DNA of 64,000 nucleotides, taken from contig OZ059895.1 in assembly GCA_964057225.1 (NCBI GenBank), positions 10,292,001-10,356,000 of the forward strand, read 5' to 3'. Of this stretch, positions 38,155 through 53,238 are shown in pieces. This DNA is from Auanema rhodensis. Its lineage: Eukaryota > Nematoda > Chromadorea > Rhabditida > Rhabditidae. Below the pieces are notes generated by a model, which was not told the origin of the DNA, made no database searches, and worked only from the letters and a program-made list of their open reading frames with translations. Numbering within the stretch: position 1 is the stretch's first letter; each line of letters begins with the position of its first letter. The position numbers and the translations under genes are program-made.

Positions 38155-41100
38155 TGTGCTAACAAAATTTGTTTTACTCTTTTTAATCAACTAATTCTCA
38201 GTTGAATGAGATGTAGCACGTACTTCTAGGACAAGAAATAAAATTTTTAGAATATTTATTTTTTCATAAAAATCAAACGAAATAGCAAGTTGAACCCACC
38301 GCAAAACATGATTACTATGGATATATGCTTACAAAACCTAATTCATATCATCTAACAGTTCATTCTGAGTTGAGTGAGATGTTGCCCGTAATGTTAAGAC
38401 TGAAAAAAAAAGTAATACATTATTTAGTTTTTCTTAAAAATCGAACAAAATAGCAACTTGAGCCCGCCGGAAAATATGATTAATATATTTCTCTGCTAAC
38501 AAAACTTGTTTTACTTTTTTAATCAACTAATTCTCAGTTGAATGAGATGTAGCACGTACTTCTAGGACAAGGAATAAAATTTTTAGAATATTTATTTTTT
38601 CATAAAAATCAAACGAAATATCAAGTTGAACCGGCCGCAAAACATGATTACTATGGATATATGCTTACAAAACCAAATTTTTATCATCAAACTGTCGATT
38701 TTCAGTTGCATAAGATGATGCACGTATTTCTAGGGCTAAAAATAAACATTTTAAAACTTTTAATTTTTCATAAAAATTGAACAAAATAGCAACTTGAACC
38801 CGCCGGAAAATATGATTAATATATTTCTCTGCTAACAAAACTTGTTTTACTTTTTTAATCAACTAATTCTCAGTTGAATGAGATGTAGCACGTACTTCTA
38901 GGACAAGAAATAAAATTTTTAGAATATTTATTTTTTCATAAAAATCAAACGAAATATCAAGTTGAACCGGCCGCAAAACATGATTACTATGGATATATGC
39001 TTACAAAACCAAATTTTTATTATCAAACTGTCGATTTTCAGTTGCATAAGATGATGCACGTATTTCTAGGGCTAAAAATAAACATTTTAAAACTTTTAAT
39101 TTTTCATAAAAATTGAACAAAATAGCAACTTGAGCCCGCCGGAAAATATGATTAATATATTTCTCTGCTAACAAAACTTGTTTTACTTTTTTAATCAACT
39201 AATTCTCAGTTGAATGAGATGTAGCACGTACTTCTAGGACAAGAAATAAATTTTTTAGAATATTTATTTTTTCATAAAAATCAAACGAAATAGCAAGTTG
39301 AACCTGCCGCAAAACATGATTACTATGGATATATGCTTACAAAACCAAAATTATATTATCACATTGTCGCTTTTCAGTTGAATAAGATGATGCACGTATT
39401 TCTAGGGCTGAAAATAAACATTTTAAAATTTTTCATAAAAATCGAACAAAATAGCAACTTGAGCCCGCCGGAAAATATGATTAATATGGTTCTGTGCTAA
39501 CAAAATTTGTTATAGCTTTTCAATCAACTAATTCTTAGTTAAATGAGATGTAGCACGTACTTCTAGGACAGGAAATAAAATTTGTAGAATATTTAATTTT
39601 TCATAAAAATCAAACGAAATATCAAGTTGAACCCACCGCAAAACATGATTACTATGGATATATGCTTACAAAACCTAATTTATATTATCAAATAGTTAAT
39701 TTTGAGTTGAATGAGATGTTGCATGTACTTCTAGGGCTAAAAATAAACATTTTAAAATTTTTAATTTTTCATAAAAATCGAACAAAATAGCAACTTGAGC
39801 CCGCCGGAAAATATGATTAATATGGTTCTGTGCTAACAAAATTTGTTTTACTTTTTTAATCAACTAATTCTCAGTTGAATGAGATGTAGCACGTACTTCT
39901 AGGACAAGAAATAAAATTTTTAGAATATTTAATTTTTCATAAAAATCAAACGAAATAGCAAGTTGAACCCGCCGCAAAACATGATTACTATGGATATATG
40001 CTTACAAAACCAAAATTATTTTATCAAACTGTCGATTTTCAGTTGAATAAGATGATGCACGTATTTCTAGGGCTAAAAATAAACATTTTAAAATTTTTAA
40101 TTTTTCATAAAAATCGAACAAAATAGCAACTTGAGCCCGCCGTAAAATATGATTAATATATTTCTCTGCTAACAAAATTTGTTTTTACTTTTTTTATCAA
40201 CTAATTTTCAGTTGAATGAGATGTAGCACGTACTTCTAGGACAAGAAATAAAATTTTTAGAATATTTCATTTTTCATAAAAATCAAACGAAATATCAAGT
40301 TGAACCCACCGCAAAACATGATTACTATGGATATATGCTTACAAAACCTAAATTATATTGTCAAATAGTAAATTTTGAGTTGAATGAGATGTTGCACGTA
40401 TTTCTAGGGCTAAAAATAAACATTTTTAAAATTTTAATTTTTCATAAAAATCGAACAAAATAGCAACTTGAGCCCGCCGGAAAATATGATTAATATGGTT
40501 CTGTGCTAACAAAATTTGTTTTACTCTTTTTAATCAACTAATTCTCAGTTGAATGAGATGTAGAACGTACTTCTAGGACAAGAAATAAAATTTTTAGAAT
40601 ATTTATTTTTTCATAAAAATCAAACGAAATATCAAGTTGAACCCGCCGCAAAACATGATTACTATGGATATATGCTTACAAAACCTAATTCATATCATCT
40701 AACAGTTCATTCTGAGTTGAGTGAGATGTTGCCCGTAATGTTAAGACTGAAAATAAAAGTAATACATTATTTAGTTTTTCTTAAAAATCGAACAAAATAG
40801 CAACTTGAGCCTGCCGGAAAATATGATTAATATATTTCTCTGCTAACAAAACTTGTTTTACTTTTTTAATCAACTAATTCTCAGTTGAATGAGATGTAGC
40901 ACGTACTTCTAGGACAAGAAATAAAATTTTTAGAATATTTATTTTTTCATAAAAATCAAACGAAATATCAAGTTGAACCGGCCGCAAAACATGATTACTA
41001 TGGATATATGCTTACAAAACCAAATTTTTATCATCAAACTGTCGATTTTCAGTTGCATAAGATGATGCACGTATTTCTAGGGCTAAAAATAAACATTTTA

Positions 41101-42512
41101 AAACTTTTAATTTTTCATAAAAATTGAACAAAATAGCAACTTGAGCCCGCCGGAAAATATGATTAATATATTTCTCTGCTAACAAAACTTGTTTTACTTT
41201 TTTAATCAACTAATTCTCAGTTGAATGAGATGTAGCACGTACTTCTAGGACAAGAAATAAAATTTTTAGAATATTTATTTTTTCATAAAAATCAAACGAA
41301 ATATCAAGTTGAACCGGCCGCAAAACATGATTACTATGGATATATGCTTACAAAACCAAATTTTTATTATCAAACTGTCGATTTTCAGTTGCATAAGATG
41401 ATGCACGTATTTCTAGGGCTAAAAATAAACATTTTAAAACTTTTAATTTTTCATAAAAATTGAACAAAATAGCAACTTGAGCCCGCCGGAAAATATGATT
41501 AATATATTTCTCTGCTAACAAAACTTGTTTTACTCTTTTTAATCAACTAATTCTCAGTTGAATGAGATGTAGCACGTACTTCTAGGACAAGAAATAAAAT
41601 TTTTAGAATATTTATTTTTTCATAAAAATCAAACGAAATATCAAGTTGAACCGGCCGCAAAACATGATTACTATGGATATATGCTTACAAAACCAAATTT
41701 TTATCATCAAACTGTCGATTTTCAGTTGCATAAGATGATGCACGTATTTCTAGGGCTAAAAATAAACATTTTAAAACTTTTAATTTTTCATAAAAATTGA
41801 ACAAAATAGCAACTTGAGCCCGCCGGAAAATATGATTAATATATTTCTCTGCTAACAAAACTTGTTTTACTTTTTTAATCAACTAATTCTCAGTTGAATG
41901 AGATGTAGCACGTACTTCTAGGACAAGAAATAAAATTTTTAGAATATTTATTTTTTCATAAAAATCAAACGAAATATCAAGTTGAACCGGCCGCAAAACA
42001 TGATTACTATGGATATATGCTTACAAAACCAAAATTATATTATCACATTGTCGCTTTTCAGTTGAATAAGATGATGCACGTATTTCTAGGGCTGAAAATA
42101 AACATTTTAAAATTTTTCATAAAAATCGAACAAAATAGCAACTTGAGCCCGCCGGAAAATATGATTAATATGGTTCTGTGCTAACAAAATTTGTTATAGC
42201 TTTTCAATCAACTAATTCTTAGTTAAATGAGATGTAGCACGTACTTCTAGGACAGGAAATAAAATTTGTAGAATATTTAATTTTTCATAAAAATCAAACG
42301 AAATATCAAGTTGAACCCACCGCAAAACATGATTACTATGGATATATGCTTACAAAACCTAATTTATATTATCAAATAGTTAATTTTGAGTTGAATGAGA
42401 TGTTGCATGTATTTCTAAGGCTAAAAATAAACATTTTTAAAATTTTAATTTTTCATAAAAATCGAACAAAATAGCAACTTGAGCCCGCCGGAAAATATGA
42501 TTAATATGGTTC
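38155..42512 (+). repeat. HOR-C copy 3: 13 dimers, 4358 bp
   Basis: Dimer order U9 P P Q R S T U P P P Q R, with the U9 mark at 38403 and the 'gtagaacg' mark at 40561. It equals the 12-dimer form plus one P. Its first ten dimers match copy 5 at an offset of 8044 (for example 38665/46709, 39001/47045, 41012/49056). Confidence 0.84.
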
Positions 42513-45500
42513 TGTGCTAACAAAATTTGTTTTACTCTTTTTAATCAACTAATTCTCAGTTGAATGAGATGTAGCACGTACTTCTAGGACAAGAAATAAA
42601 ATTTTTAGAATATTTATTTTTTCATAAAAATCAAACGAAATAGCAAGTTGAACCCACCGCAAAACATGATTACTATGGATATATGCTTACAAAACCTAAT
42701 TCATATCATCTAACAGTTCATTCTGAGTTGAGTGAGATGTTGCCCGTAATGTTAAGACTGAAAAAAAAAGTAATACATTATTTAGTTTTTCTTAAAAATC
42801 GAACAAAATAGCAACTTGAGCCCGCCGGAAAATATGATTAATATATTTCTCTGCTAACAAAACTTGTTTTACTTTTTTAATCAACTAATTCTCAGTTGAA
42901 TGAGATGTAGCACGTACTTCTAGGACAAGGAATAAAATTTTTAGAATATTTATTTTTTCATAAAAATCAAACGAAATATCAAGTTGAACCGGCCGCAAAA
43001 CATGATTACTATGGATATATGCTTACAAAACCAAATTTTTATCATCAAACTGTCGATTTTCAGTTGCATAAGATGATGCACGTATTTCTAGGGCTAAAAA
43101 TAAACATTTTAAAACTTTTAATTTTTCATAAAAATTGAACAAAATAGCAACTTGAGCCCGCCGGAAAATATGATTAATATATTTCTCTGCTAACAAAACT
43201 TGTTTTACTTTTTTAATCAACTAATTCTCAGTTGAATGAGATGTAGCACGTACTTCTAGGACAAGAAATAAAATTTTTAGAATATTTATTTTTTCATAAA
43301 AATCAAACGAAATATCAAGTTGAACCGGCCGCAAAACATGATTACTATGGATATATGCTTACAAAACCAAATTTTTATTATCAAACTGTCGATTTTCAGT
43401 TGCATAAGATGATGCACGTATTTCTAGGGCTAAAAATAAACATTTTAAAACTTTTAATTTTTCATAAAAATTGAACAAAATAGCAACTTGAGCCCGCCGG
43501 AAAATATGATTAATATATTTCTCTGCTAACAAAACTTATTTTACTTTTTTAATCAACTAATTCTCAGTTGAATGAGATGTAGCACGTACTTCTAGGACAA
43601 GAAATAAATTTTTTAGAATATTTATTTTTTCATAAAAATCAAACGAAATAGCAAGTTGAACCTGCCGCAAAACATGATTACTATGGATATATGCTTACAA
43701 AACCAAAATTATATTATCACATTGTCGCTTTTCAGTTGAATAAGATGATGCACGTATTTCTAGGGCTGAAAATAAACATTTTAAAATTTTTCATAAAAAT
43801 CGAACAAAATAGCAACTTGAGCCCGCCGGAAAATATGATTAATATGGTTCTGTGCTAACAAAATTTGTTATAGCTTTTCAATCAACTAATTCTTAGTTAA
43901 ATGAGATGTAGCACGTACTTCTAGGACAGGAAATAAAATTTGTAGAATATTTAATTTTTCATAAAAATCAAACGAAATATCAAGTTGAACCCACCGCAAA
44001 ACATGATTACTATGGATATATGCTTACAAAACCTAATTTATATTATCAAATAGTTAATTTTGAGTTGAATGAGATGTTGCATGTACTTCTAGGGCTAAAA
44101 ATAAACATTTTAAAATTTTTAATTTTTCATAAAAATCGAACAAAATAGCAACTTGAGCCCGCCGGAAAATATGATTAATATGGTTCTGTGCTAACAAAAT
44201 TTGTTTTACTTTTTTAATCAACTAATTCTCAGTTGAATGAGATGTAGCACGTACTTCTAGGACAAGAAATAAAATTTTTAGAATATTTAATTTTTCATAA
44301 AAATCAAACGAAATAGCAAGTTGAACCCGCCGCAAAACATGATTACTATGGATATATGCTTACAAAACCAAAATTATTTTATCAAACTGTCGATTTTCAG
44401 TTGAATAAGATGATGCACGTATTTCTAGGGCTAAAAATAAACATTTTAAAATTTTTAATTTTTCATAAAAATCGAACAAAATAGCAACTTGAGCCCGCCG
44501 TAAAATATGATTAATATATTTCTCTGCTAACAAAATTTGTTTTTACTTTTTTTATCAACTAATTTTCAGTTGAATGAGATGTAGCACGTACTTCTAGGAC
44601 AAGAAATAAAATTTTTAGAATATTTCATTTTTCATAAAAATCAAACGAAATATCAAGTTGAACCGGCCGCAAAACATGATTACTATGGATATATGCTTAC
44701 AAAACCAAATTTTTATTATCAAACTGTCCATTTTCAGTTGCATAAGATGACGCACGTATTTCTAGGGCTAAAAATAAACATTTTAAAACTTTTAATTTTT
44801 CATAAAAATTGAACAAAATAGCAACTTGAGCCCGCCGGAGAATATGATTAATATATTTCTGTGCTAACAAAAATTGTTTTACTCTTTTTAATCAACTAAT
44901 TCTTAGTTAAATGAGATGTAGCACGTACTTCTAGGACAGGAAATAAAATTTGTAGAATATTTAATTTTTCATAAAAATCAAACGAAATATCAAGTTGAAC
45001 CCACCGCAAAACATGATTACTATGGATATATGCTTACAAAACCTAATTTATATTATCAAATAGTTAATTTTGAGTTGAATGAGATGTTGCATGTACTTCT
45101 AGGGCTAAAAATAAACATTTTAAAATTTTTAATTTTTCATAAAAATCGAACAAAATAGCAACTTGAGCCCGCCGGAAAATATGATTAATATGGTTCTGTG
45201 CTAACAAAATTTGTTTTACTTTTTTAATCAACTAATTCTCAGTTGAATGAGATGTAGCACGTACTTCTAGGACAAGAAATAAAATTTTTAGAATATTTAA
45301 TTTTTCATAAAAATCAAACGAAATAGCAAGTTGAACCCGCCGCAAAACATGATTACTATGGATATATGCTTACAAAACCAAAATTATTTTATCAAACTGT
45401 CGATTTTCAGTTGAATAAGATGATGCACGTATTTCTAGGGCTAAAAATAAACATTTTAAAATTTTTAATTTTTCATAAAAATCGAACAAAATAGCAACTT

Positions 45501-46198
45501 GAGCCCGCCGGAGAATATGATTAATATATTTCTGTGCTAACAAAAATTGTTTTACTCTTTTTAATCAACTAATTCTCAGTTGAATGAGATGTAGCACGTA
45601 CTTCTAGGACAAGAAATAAATTTTTTAGAATATTTATTTTTTCATAAAAATCAAACGAAATAGCAAGTTGAACCTGCCGCAAAACATGATTACTATGGAT
45701 ATATGCTTACAAAACCAAAATTATATTATCACATTGTCGCTTTTCAGTTGAATAAGATGATGCACGTATTTCTAGGGCTGAAAATAAACATTTTAAAATT
45801 TTTCATAAAAATCGAACAAAATAGCAACTTGAGCCCGCCGGAAAATATGATTAATATGGTTCTGTGCTAACAAAATTTGTTATAGCTTTTCAATCAACTA
45901 ATTCTTAGTTAAATGAGATGTAGCACGTACTTCTAGGACAGGAAATAAAATTTGTAGAATATTTAATTTTTCATAAAAATCAAACGAAATATCAAGTTGA
46001 ACCCACCGCAAAACATGATTACTATGGATATATGCTTACAAAACCTAATTTATATTATCAAATAGTTAATTTTGAGTTGAATGAGATGTTGCATGTATTT
46101 CTAAGGCTAAAAATAAACATTTTTAAAATTTTAATTTTTCATAAAAATCGAACAAAATAGCAACTTGAGCCCGCCGGAAAATATGATTAATATGGTTC
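42513..46198 (+). repeat. HOR-C copy 4: 11 dimers, 3686 bp
   Basis: Dimer order U9 P P Q R S P' R S Q R, with the U9 mark at 42761. It shares U9-P-P-Q-R-S with the other copies and then takes the P'-R-S...Q-R tail of copy 1, so it reads as a recombinant between a copy-1-like and a copy-3-like HOR. Confidence 0.82.
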
Positions 46199-49100
46199 TG
46201 TGCTAACAAAATTTGTTTTACTCTTTTTAATCAACTAATTCTCAGTTGAATGAGATGTAGCACGTACTTCTAGGACAAGAAATAAAATTTTTAGAATATT
46301 TATTTTTTCATAAAAATCAAACGAAATAGCAAGTTGAACCCACCGCAAAACATGATTACTATGGATATATGCTTACAAAACCTAATTCATATCATCTAAC
46401 AGTTCATTCTGAGTTGAGTGAGATGTTGCCCGTAATGTTAAGACTGAAAAAAAAAGTAATACATTATTTAGTTTTTCTTAAAAATCGAACAAAATAGCAA
46501 CTTGAGCCCGCCGGAAAATATGATTAATATATTTCTCTGCTAACAAAACTTGTTTTACTTTTTTAATCAACTAATTCTCAGTTGAATGAGATGTAGCACG
46601 TACTTCTAGGACAAGGAATAAAATTTTTAGAATATTTATTTTTTCATAAAAATCAAACGAAATATCAAGTTGAACCGGCCGCAAAACATGATTACTATGG
46701 ATATATGCTTACAAAACCAAATTTTTATCATCAAACTGTCGATTTTCAGTTGCATAAGATGATGCACGTATTTCTAGGGCTAAAAATAAACATTTTAAAA
46801 CTTTTAATTTTTCATAAAAATTGAACAAAATAGCAACTTGAGCCCGCCGGAAAATATGATTAATATATTTCTCTGCTAACAAAACTTGTTTTACTTTTTT
46901 AATCAACTAATTCTCAGTTGAATGAGATGTAGCACGTACTTCTAGGACAAGAAATAAAATTTTTAGAATATTTATTTTTTCATAAAAATCAAACGAAATA
47001 TCAAGTTGAACCGGCCGCAAAACATGATTACTATGGATATATGCTTACAAAACCAAATTTTTATTATCAAACTGTCGATTTTCAGTTGCATAAGATGATG
47101 CACGTATTTCTAGGGCTAAAAATAAACATTTTAAAACTTTTAATTTTTCATAAAAATTGAACAAAATAGCAACTTGAGCCCGCCGGAAAATATGATTAAT
47201 ATATTTCTCTGCTAACAAAACTTGTTTTACTTTTTTAATCAACTAATTCTCAGTTGAATGAGATGTAGCACGTACTTCTAGGACAAGAAATAAATTTTTT
47301 AGAATATTTATTTTTTCATAAAAATCAAACGAAATAGCAAGTTGAACCTGCCGCAAAACATGATTACTATGGATATATGCTTACAAAACCAAAATTATAT
47401 TATCACATTGTCGCTTTTCAGTTGAATAAGATGATGCACGTATTTCTAGGGCTGAAAATAAACATTTTAAAATTTTTCATAAAAATCGAACAAAATAGCA
47501 ACTTGAGCCCGCCGGAAAATATGATTAATATGGTTCTGTGCTAACAAAATTTGTTATAGCTTTTCAATCAACTAATTCTTAGTTAAATGAGATGTAGCAC
47601 GTACTTCTAGGACAGGAAATAAAATTTGTAGAATATTTAATTTTTCATAAAAATCAAACGAAATATCAAGTTGAACCCACCGCAAAACATGATTACTATG
47701 GATATATGCTTACAAAACCTAATTTATATTATCAAATAGTTAATTTTGAGTTGAATGAGATGTTGCATGTACTTCTAGGGCTAAAAATAAACATTTTAAA
47801 ATTTTTAATTTTTCATAAAAATCGAACAAAATAGCAACTTGAGCCCGCCGGAAAATATGATTAATATGGTTCTGTGCTAACAAAATTTGTTTTACTTTTT
47901 TAATCAACTAATTCTCAGTTGAATGAGATGTAGCACGTACTTCTAGGACAAGAAATAAAATTTTTAGAATATTTAATTTTTCATAAAAATCAAACGAAAT
48001 AGCAAGTTGAACCCGCCGCAAAACATGATTACTATGGATATATGCTTACAAAACCAAAATTATTTTATCAAACTGTCGATTTTCAGTTGAATAAGATGAT
48101 GCACGTATTTCTAGGGCTAAAAATAAACATTTTAAAATTTTTAATTTTTCATAAAAATCGAACAAAATAGCAACTTGAGCCCGCCGTAAAATATGATTAA
48201 TATATTTCTCTGCTAACAAAATTTGTTTTTACTTTTTTTATCAACTAATTTTCAGTTGAATGAGATGTAGCACGTACTTCTAGGACAAGAAATAAAATTT
48301 TTAGAATATTTCATTTTTCATAAAAATCAAACGAAATATCAAGTTGAACCCACCGCAAAACATGATTACTATGGATATATGCTTACAAAACCTAAATTAT
48401 ATTGTCAAATAGTAAATTTTGAGTTGAATGAGATGTTGCACGTATTTCTAGGGCTAAAAATAAACATTTTTAAAATTTTAATTTTTCATAAAAATCGAAC
48501 AAAATAGCAACTTGAGCCCGCCGGAAAATATGATTAATATGGTTCTGTGCTAACAAAATTTGTTTTACTCTTTTTAATCAACTAATTCTCAGTTGAATGA
48601 GATGTAGAACGTACTTCTAGGACAAGAAATAAAATTTTTAGAATATTTATTTTTTCATAAAAATCAAACGAAATATCAAGTTGAACCCGCCGCAAAACAT
48701 GATTACTATGGATATATGCTTACAAAACCTAATTCATATCATCTAACAGTTCATTCTGAGTTGAGTGAGATGTTGCCCGTAATGTTAAGACTGAAAATAA
48801 AAGTAATACATTATTTAGTTTTTCTTAAAAATCGAACAAAATAGCAACTTGAGCCTGCCGGAAAATATGATTAATATATTTCTCTGCTAACAAAACTTGT
48901 TTTACTTTTTTAATCAACTAATTCTCAGTTGAATGAGATGTAGCACGTACTTCTAGGACAAGAAATAAAATTTTTAGAATATTTATTTTTTCATAAAAAT
49001 CAAACGAAATATCAAGTTGAACCGGCCGCAAAACATGATTACTATGGATATATGCTTACAAAACCAAATTTTTATCATCAAACTGTCGATTTTCAGTTGC

Positions 49101-50220
49101 ATAAGATGATGCACGTATTTCTAGGGCTAAAAATAAACATTTTAAAACTTTTAATTTTTCATAAAAATTGAACAAAATAGCAACTTGAGCCCGCCGGAAA
49201 ATATGATTAATATATTTCTCTGCTAACAAAACTTGTTTTACTTTTTTAATCAACTAATTCTCAGTTGAATGAGATGTAGCACGTACTTCTAGGACAAGAA
49301 ATAAAATTTTTAGAATATTTATTTTTTCATAAAAATCAAACGAAATATCAAGTTGAACCGGCCGCAAAACATGATTACTATGGATATATGCTTACAAAAC
49401 CAAATTTTTATTATCAAACTGTCGATTTTCAGTTGCATAAGATGATGCACGTATTTCTAGGGCTAAAAATAAACATTTTAAAACTTTTAATTTTTCATAA
49501 AAATTGAACAAAATAGCAACTTGAGCCCGCCGGAAAATATGATTAATATATTTCTCTGCTAACAAAACTTGTTTTACTCTTTTTAATCAACTAATTCTCA
49601 GTTGAATGAGATGTAGCACGTACTTCTAGGACAAGAAATAAAATTTTTAGAATATTTATTTTTTCATAAAAATCAAACGAAATATCAAGTTGAACCGGCC
49701 GCAAAACATGATTACTATGGATATATGCTTACAAAACCAAAATTATATTATCACATTGTCGCTTTTCAGTTGAATAAGATGATGCACGTATTTCTAGGGC
49801 TGAAAATAAACATTTTAAAATTTTTCATAAAAATCGAACAAAATAGCAACTTGAGCCCGCCGGAAAATATGATTAATATGGTTCTGTGCTAACAAAATTT
49901 GTTATAGCTTTTCAATCAACTAATTCTTAGTTAAATGAGATGTAGCACGTACTTCTAGGACAGGAAATAAAATTTGTAGAATATTTAATTTTTCATAAAA
50001 ATCAAACGAAATATCAAGTTGAACCCACCGCAAAACATGATTACTATGGATATATGCTTACAAAACCTAATTTATATTATCAAATAGTTAATTTTGAGTT
50101 GAATGAGATGTTGCATGTATTTCTAAGGCTAAAAATAAACATTTTTAAAATTTTAATTTTTCATAAAAATCGAACAAAATAGCAACTTGAGCCCGCCGGA
50201 AAATATGATTAATATGGTTC
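46199..50220 (+). repeat. HOR-C copy 5: 12 dimers, 4022 bp (most regular form)
   Basis: Dimer order U9 P P Q R S T U P P Q R, with the U9 mark at 46447 and the 'gtagaacg' mark at 48605. The length is twelve times 336 minus 10, explained by two Q dimers (7 bp short each) and four single-base additions. It is used here as the reference HOR-C. Confidence 0.85.
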
Positions 50221-53200
50221 TGTGCTAACAAAATTTGTTTTACTCTTTTTAATCAACTAATTCTCAGTTGAATGAGATGTAGCACGTACTTCTAGGACAA
50301 GAAATAAAATTTTTAGAATATTTATTTTTTCATAAAAATCAAACGAAATAGCAAGTTGAACCCACCGCAAAACATGATTACTATGGATATATGCTTACAA
50401 AACCTAATTCATATCATCTAACAGTTCATTCTGAGTTGAGTGAGATGTTGCCCGTAATGTTAAGACTGAAAAAAAAAGTAATACATTATTTAGTTTTTCT
50501 TAAAAATCGAACAAAATAGCAACTTGAGCCCGCCGGAAAATATGATTAATATATTTCTCTGCTAACAAAACTTGTTTTACTTTTTTAATCAACTAATTCT
50601 CAGTTGAATGAGATGTAGCACGTACTTCTAGGACAAGGAATAAAATTTTTAGAATATTTATTTTTTCATAAAAATCAAACGAAATATCAAGTTGAACCGG
50701 CCGCAAAACATGATTACTATGGATATATGCTTACAAAACCAAATTTTTATCATCAAACTGTCGATTTTCAGTTGCATAAGATGATGCACGTATTTCTAGG
50801 GCTAAAAATAAACATTTTAAAACTTTTAATTTTTCATAAAAATTGAACAAAATAGCAACTTGAGCCCGCCGGAAAATATGATTAATATATTTCTCTGCTA
50901 ACAAAACTTGTTTTACTTTTTTAATCAACTAATTCTCAGTTGAATGAGATGTAGCACGTACTTCTAGGACAAGAAATAAAATTTTTAGAATATTTATTTT
51001 TTCATAAAAATCAAACGAAATATCAAGTTGAACCGGCCGCAAAACATGATTACTATGGATATATGCTTACAAAACCAAATTTTTATTATCAAACTGTCGA
51101 TTTTCAGTTGCATAAGATGATGCACGTATTTCTAGGGCTAAAAATAAACATTTTAAAACTTTTAATTTTTCATAAAAATTGAACAAAATAGCAACTTGAG
51201 CCCGCCGGAAAATATGATTAATATATTTCTCTGCTAACAAAACTTGTTTTACTTTTTTAATCAACTAATTCTCAGTTGAATGAGATGTAGCACGTACTTC
51301 TAGGACAAGAAATAAATTTTTTAGAATATTTATTTTTTCATAAAAATCAAACGAAATAGCAAGTTGAACCTGCCGCAAAACATGATTACTATGGATATAT
51401 GCTTACAAAACCAAAATTATATTATCACATTGTCGCTTTTCAGTTGAATAAGATGATGCACGTATTTCTAGGGCTGAAAATAAACATTTTAAAATTTTTC
51501 ATAAAAATCGAACAAAATAGCAACTTGAGCCCGCCGGAAAATATGATTAATATGGTTCTGTGCTAACAAAATTTGTTATAGCTTTTCAATCAACTAATTC
51601 TTAGTTAAATGAGATGTAGCACGTACTTCTAGGACAGGAAATAAAATTTGTAGAATATTTAATTTTTCATAAAAATCAAACGAAATATCAAGTTGAACCC
51701 ACCGCAAAACATGATTACTATGGATATATGCTTACAAAACCTAATTTATATTATCAAATAGTTAATTTTGAGTTGAATGAGATGTTGCATGTACTTCTAG
51801 GGCTAAAAATAAACATTTTAAAATTTTTAATTTTTCATAAAAATCGAACAAAATAGCAACTTGAGCCCGCCGGAAAATATGATTAATATGGTTCTGTGCT
51901 AACAAAATTTGTTTTACTTTTTTAATCAACTAATTCTCAGTTGAATGAGATGTAGCACGTACTTCTAGGACAAGAAATAAAATTTTTAGAATATTTAATT
52001 TTTCATAAAAATCAAACGAAATAGCAAGTTGAACCCGCCGCAAAACATGATTACTATGGATATATGCTTACAAAACCAAAATTATTTTATCAAACTGTCG
52101 ATTTTCAGTTGAATAAGATGATGCACGTATTTCTAGGGCTAAAAATAAACATTTTAAAATTTTTAATTTTTCATAAAAATTGAACAAAATAGCAACTTGA
52201 GCCCGCCGGAAAATATGATTAATATATTTCTCTGCTAACAAAACTTGTTTTACTTTTTTAATCAACTAATTCTCAGTTGAATGAGATGTAGCACGTACTT
52301 CTAGGACAAGAAATAAAATTTTTAGAATATTTATTTTTTCATAAAAATCAAACGAAATATCAAGTTGAACCCGCCGCAAAACATGATTACTATGGATATA
52401 TGCTTACAAAACCTAATTCATATCATCTAACAGTTCATTCTGAGTTGAGTGAGATGTTGCCCGTAATGTTAAGACTGAAAATAAAAGTAATACATTATTT
52501 AGTTTTTCTTAAAAATCGAACAAAATAGCAACTTGAGCCTGCCGGAAAATATGATTAATATATTTCTCTGCTAACAAAACTTGTTTTACTTTTTTAATCA
52601 ACTAATTCTCAGTTGAATGAGATGTAGCACGTACTTCTAGGACAAGAAATAAAATTTTTAGAATATTTATTTTTTCATAAAAATCAAACGAAATATCAAG
52701 TTGAACCGGCCGCAAAACATGATTACTATGGATATATGCTTACAAAACCAAATTTTTATCATCAAACTGTCGATTTTCAGTTGCATAAGATGATGCACGT
52801 ATTTCTAGGGCTAAAAATAAACATTTTAAAACTTTTAATTTTTCATAAAAATTGAACAAAATAGCAACTTGAGCCCGCCGGAAAATATGATTAATATATT
52901 TCTCTGCTAACAAAACTTGTTTTACTTTTTTAATCAACTAATTCTCAGTTGAATGAGATGTAGCACGTACTTCTAGGACAAGAAATAAAATTTTTAGAAT
53001 ATTTATTTTTTCATAAAAATCAAACGAAATATCAAGTTGAACCGGCCGCAAAACATGATTACTATGGATATATGCTTACAAAACCAAATTTTTATTATCA
53101 AACTGTCGATTTTCAGTTGCATAAGATGATGCACGTATTTCTAGGGCTAAAAATAAACATTTTAAAACTTTTAATTTTTCATAAAAATTGAACAAAATAG

Positions 53201-53238
53201 CAACTTGAGCCCGCCGGAAAATATGATTAATATAATTC
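50221..53238 (+). repeat. HOR-C copy 6: incomplete, 9 dimers, 3018 bp
   Basis: Dimer order U9 P P Q R S U P P, with the U9 mark at 50469. T is missing and the S dimer near 52.07 kb has a P-like 3' part ('aaaattgaac', 'tttctctgc'), so S and the following U were joined by recombination. The expected Q-R ending is replaced by divergent units after 53238. Confidence 0.82.
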
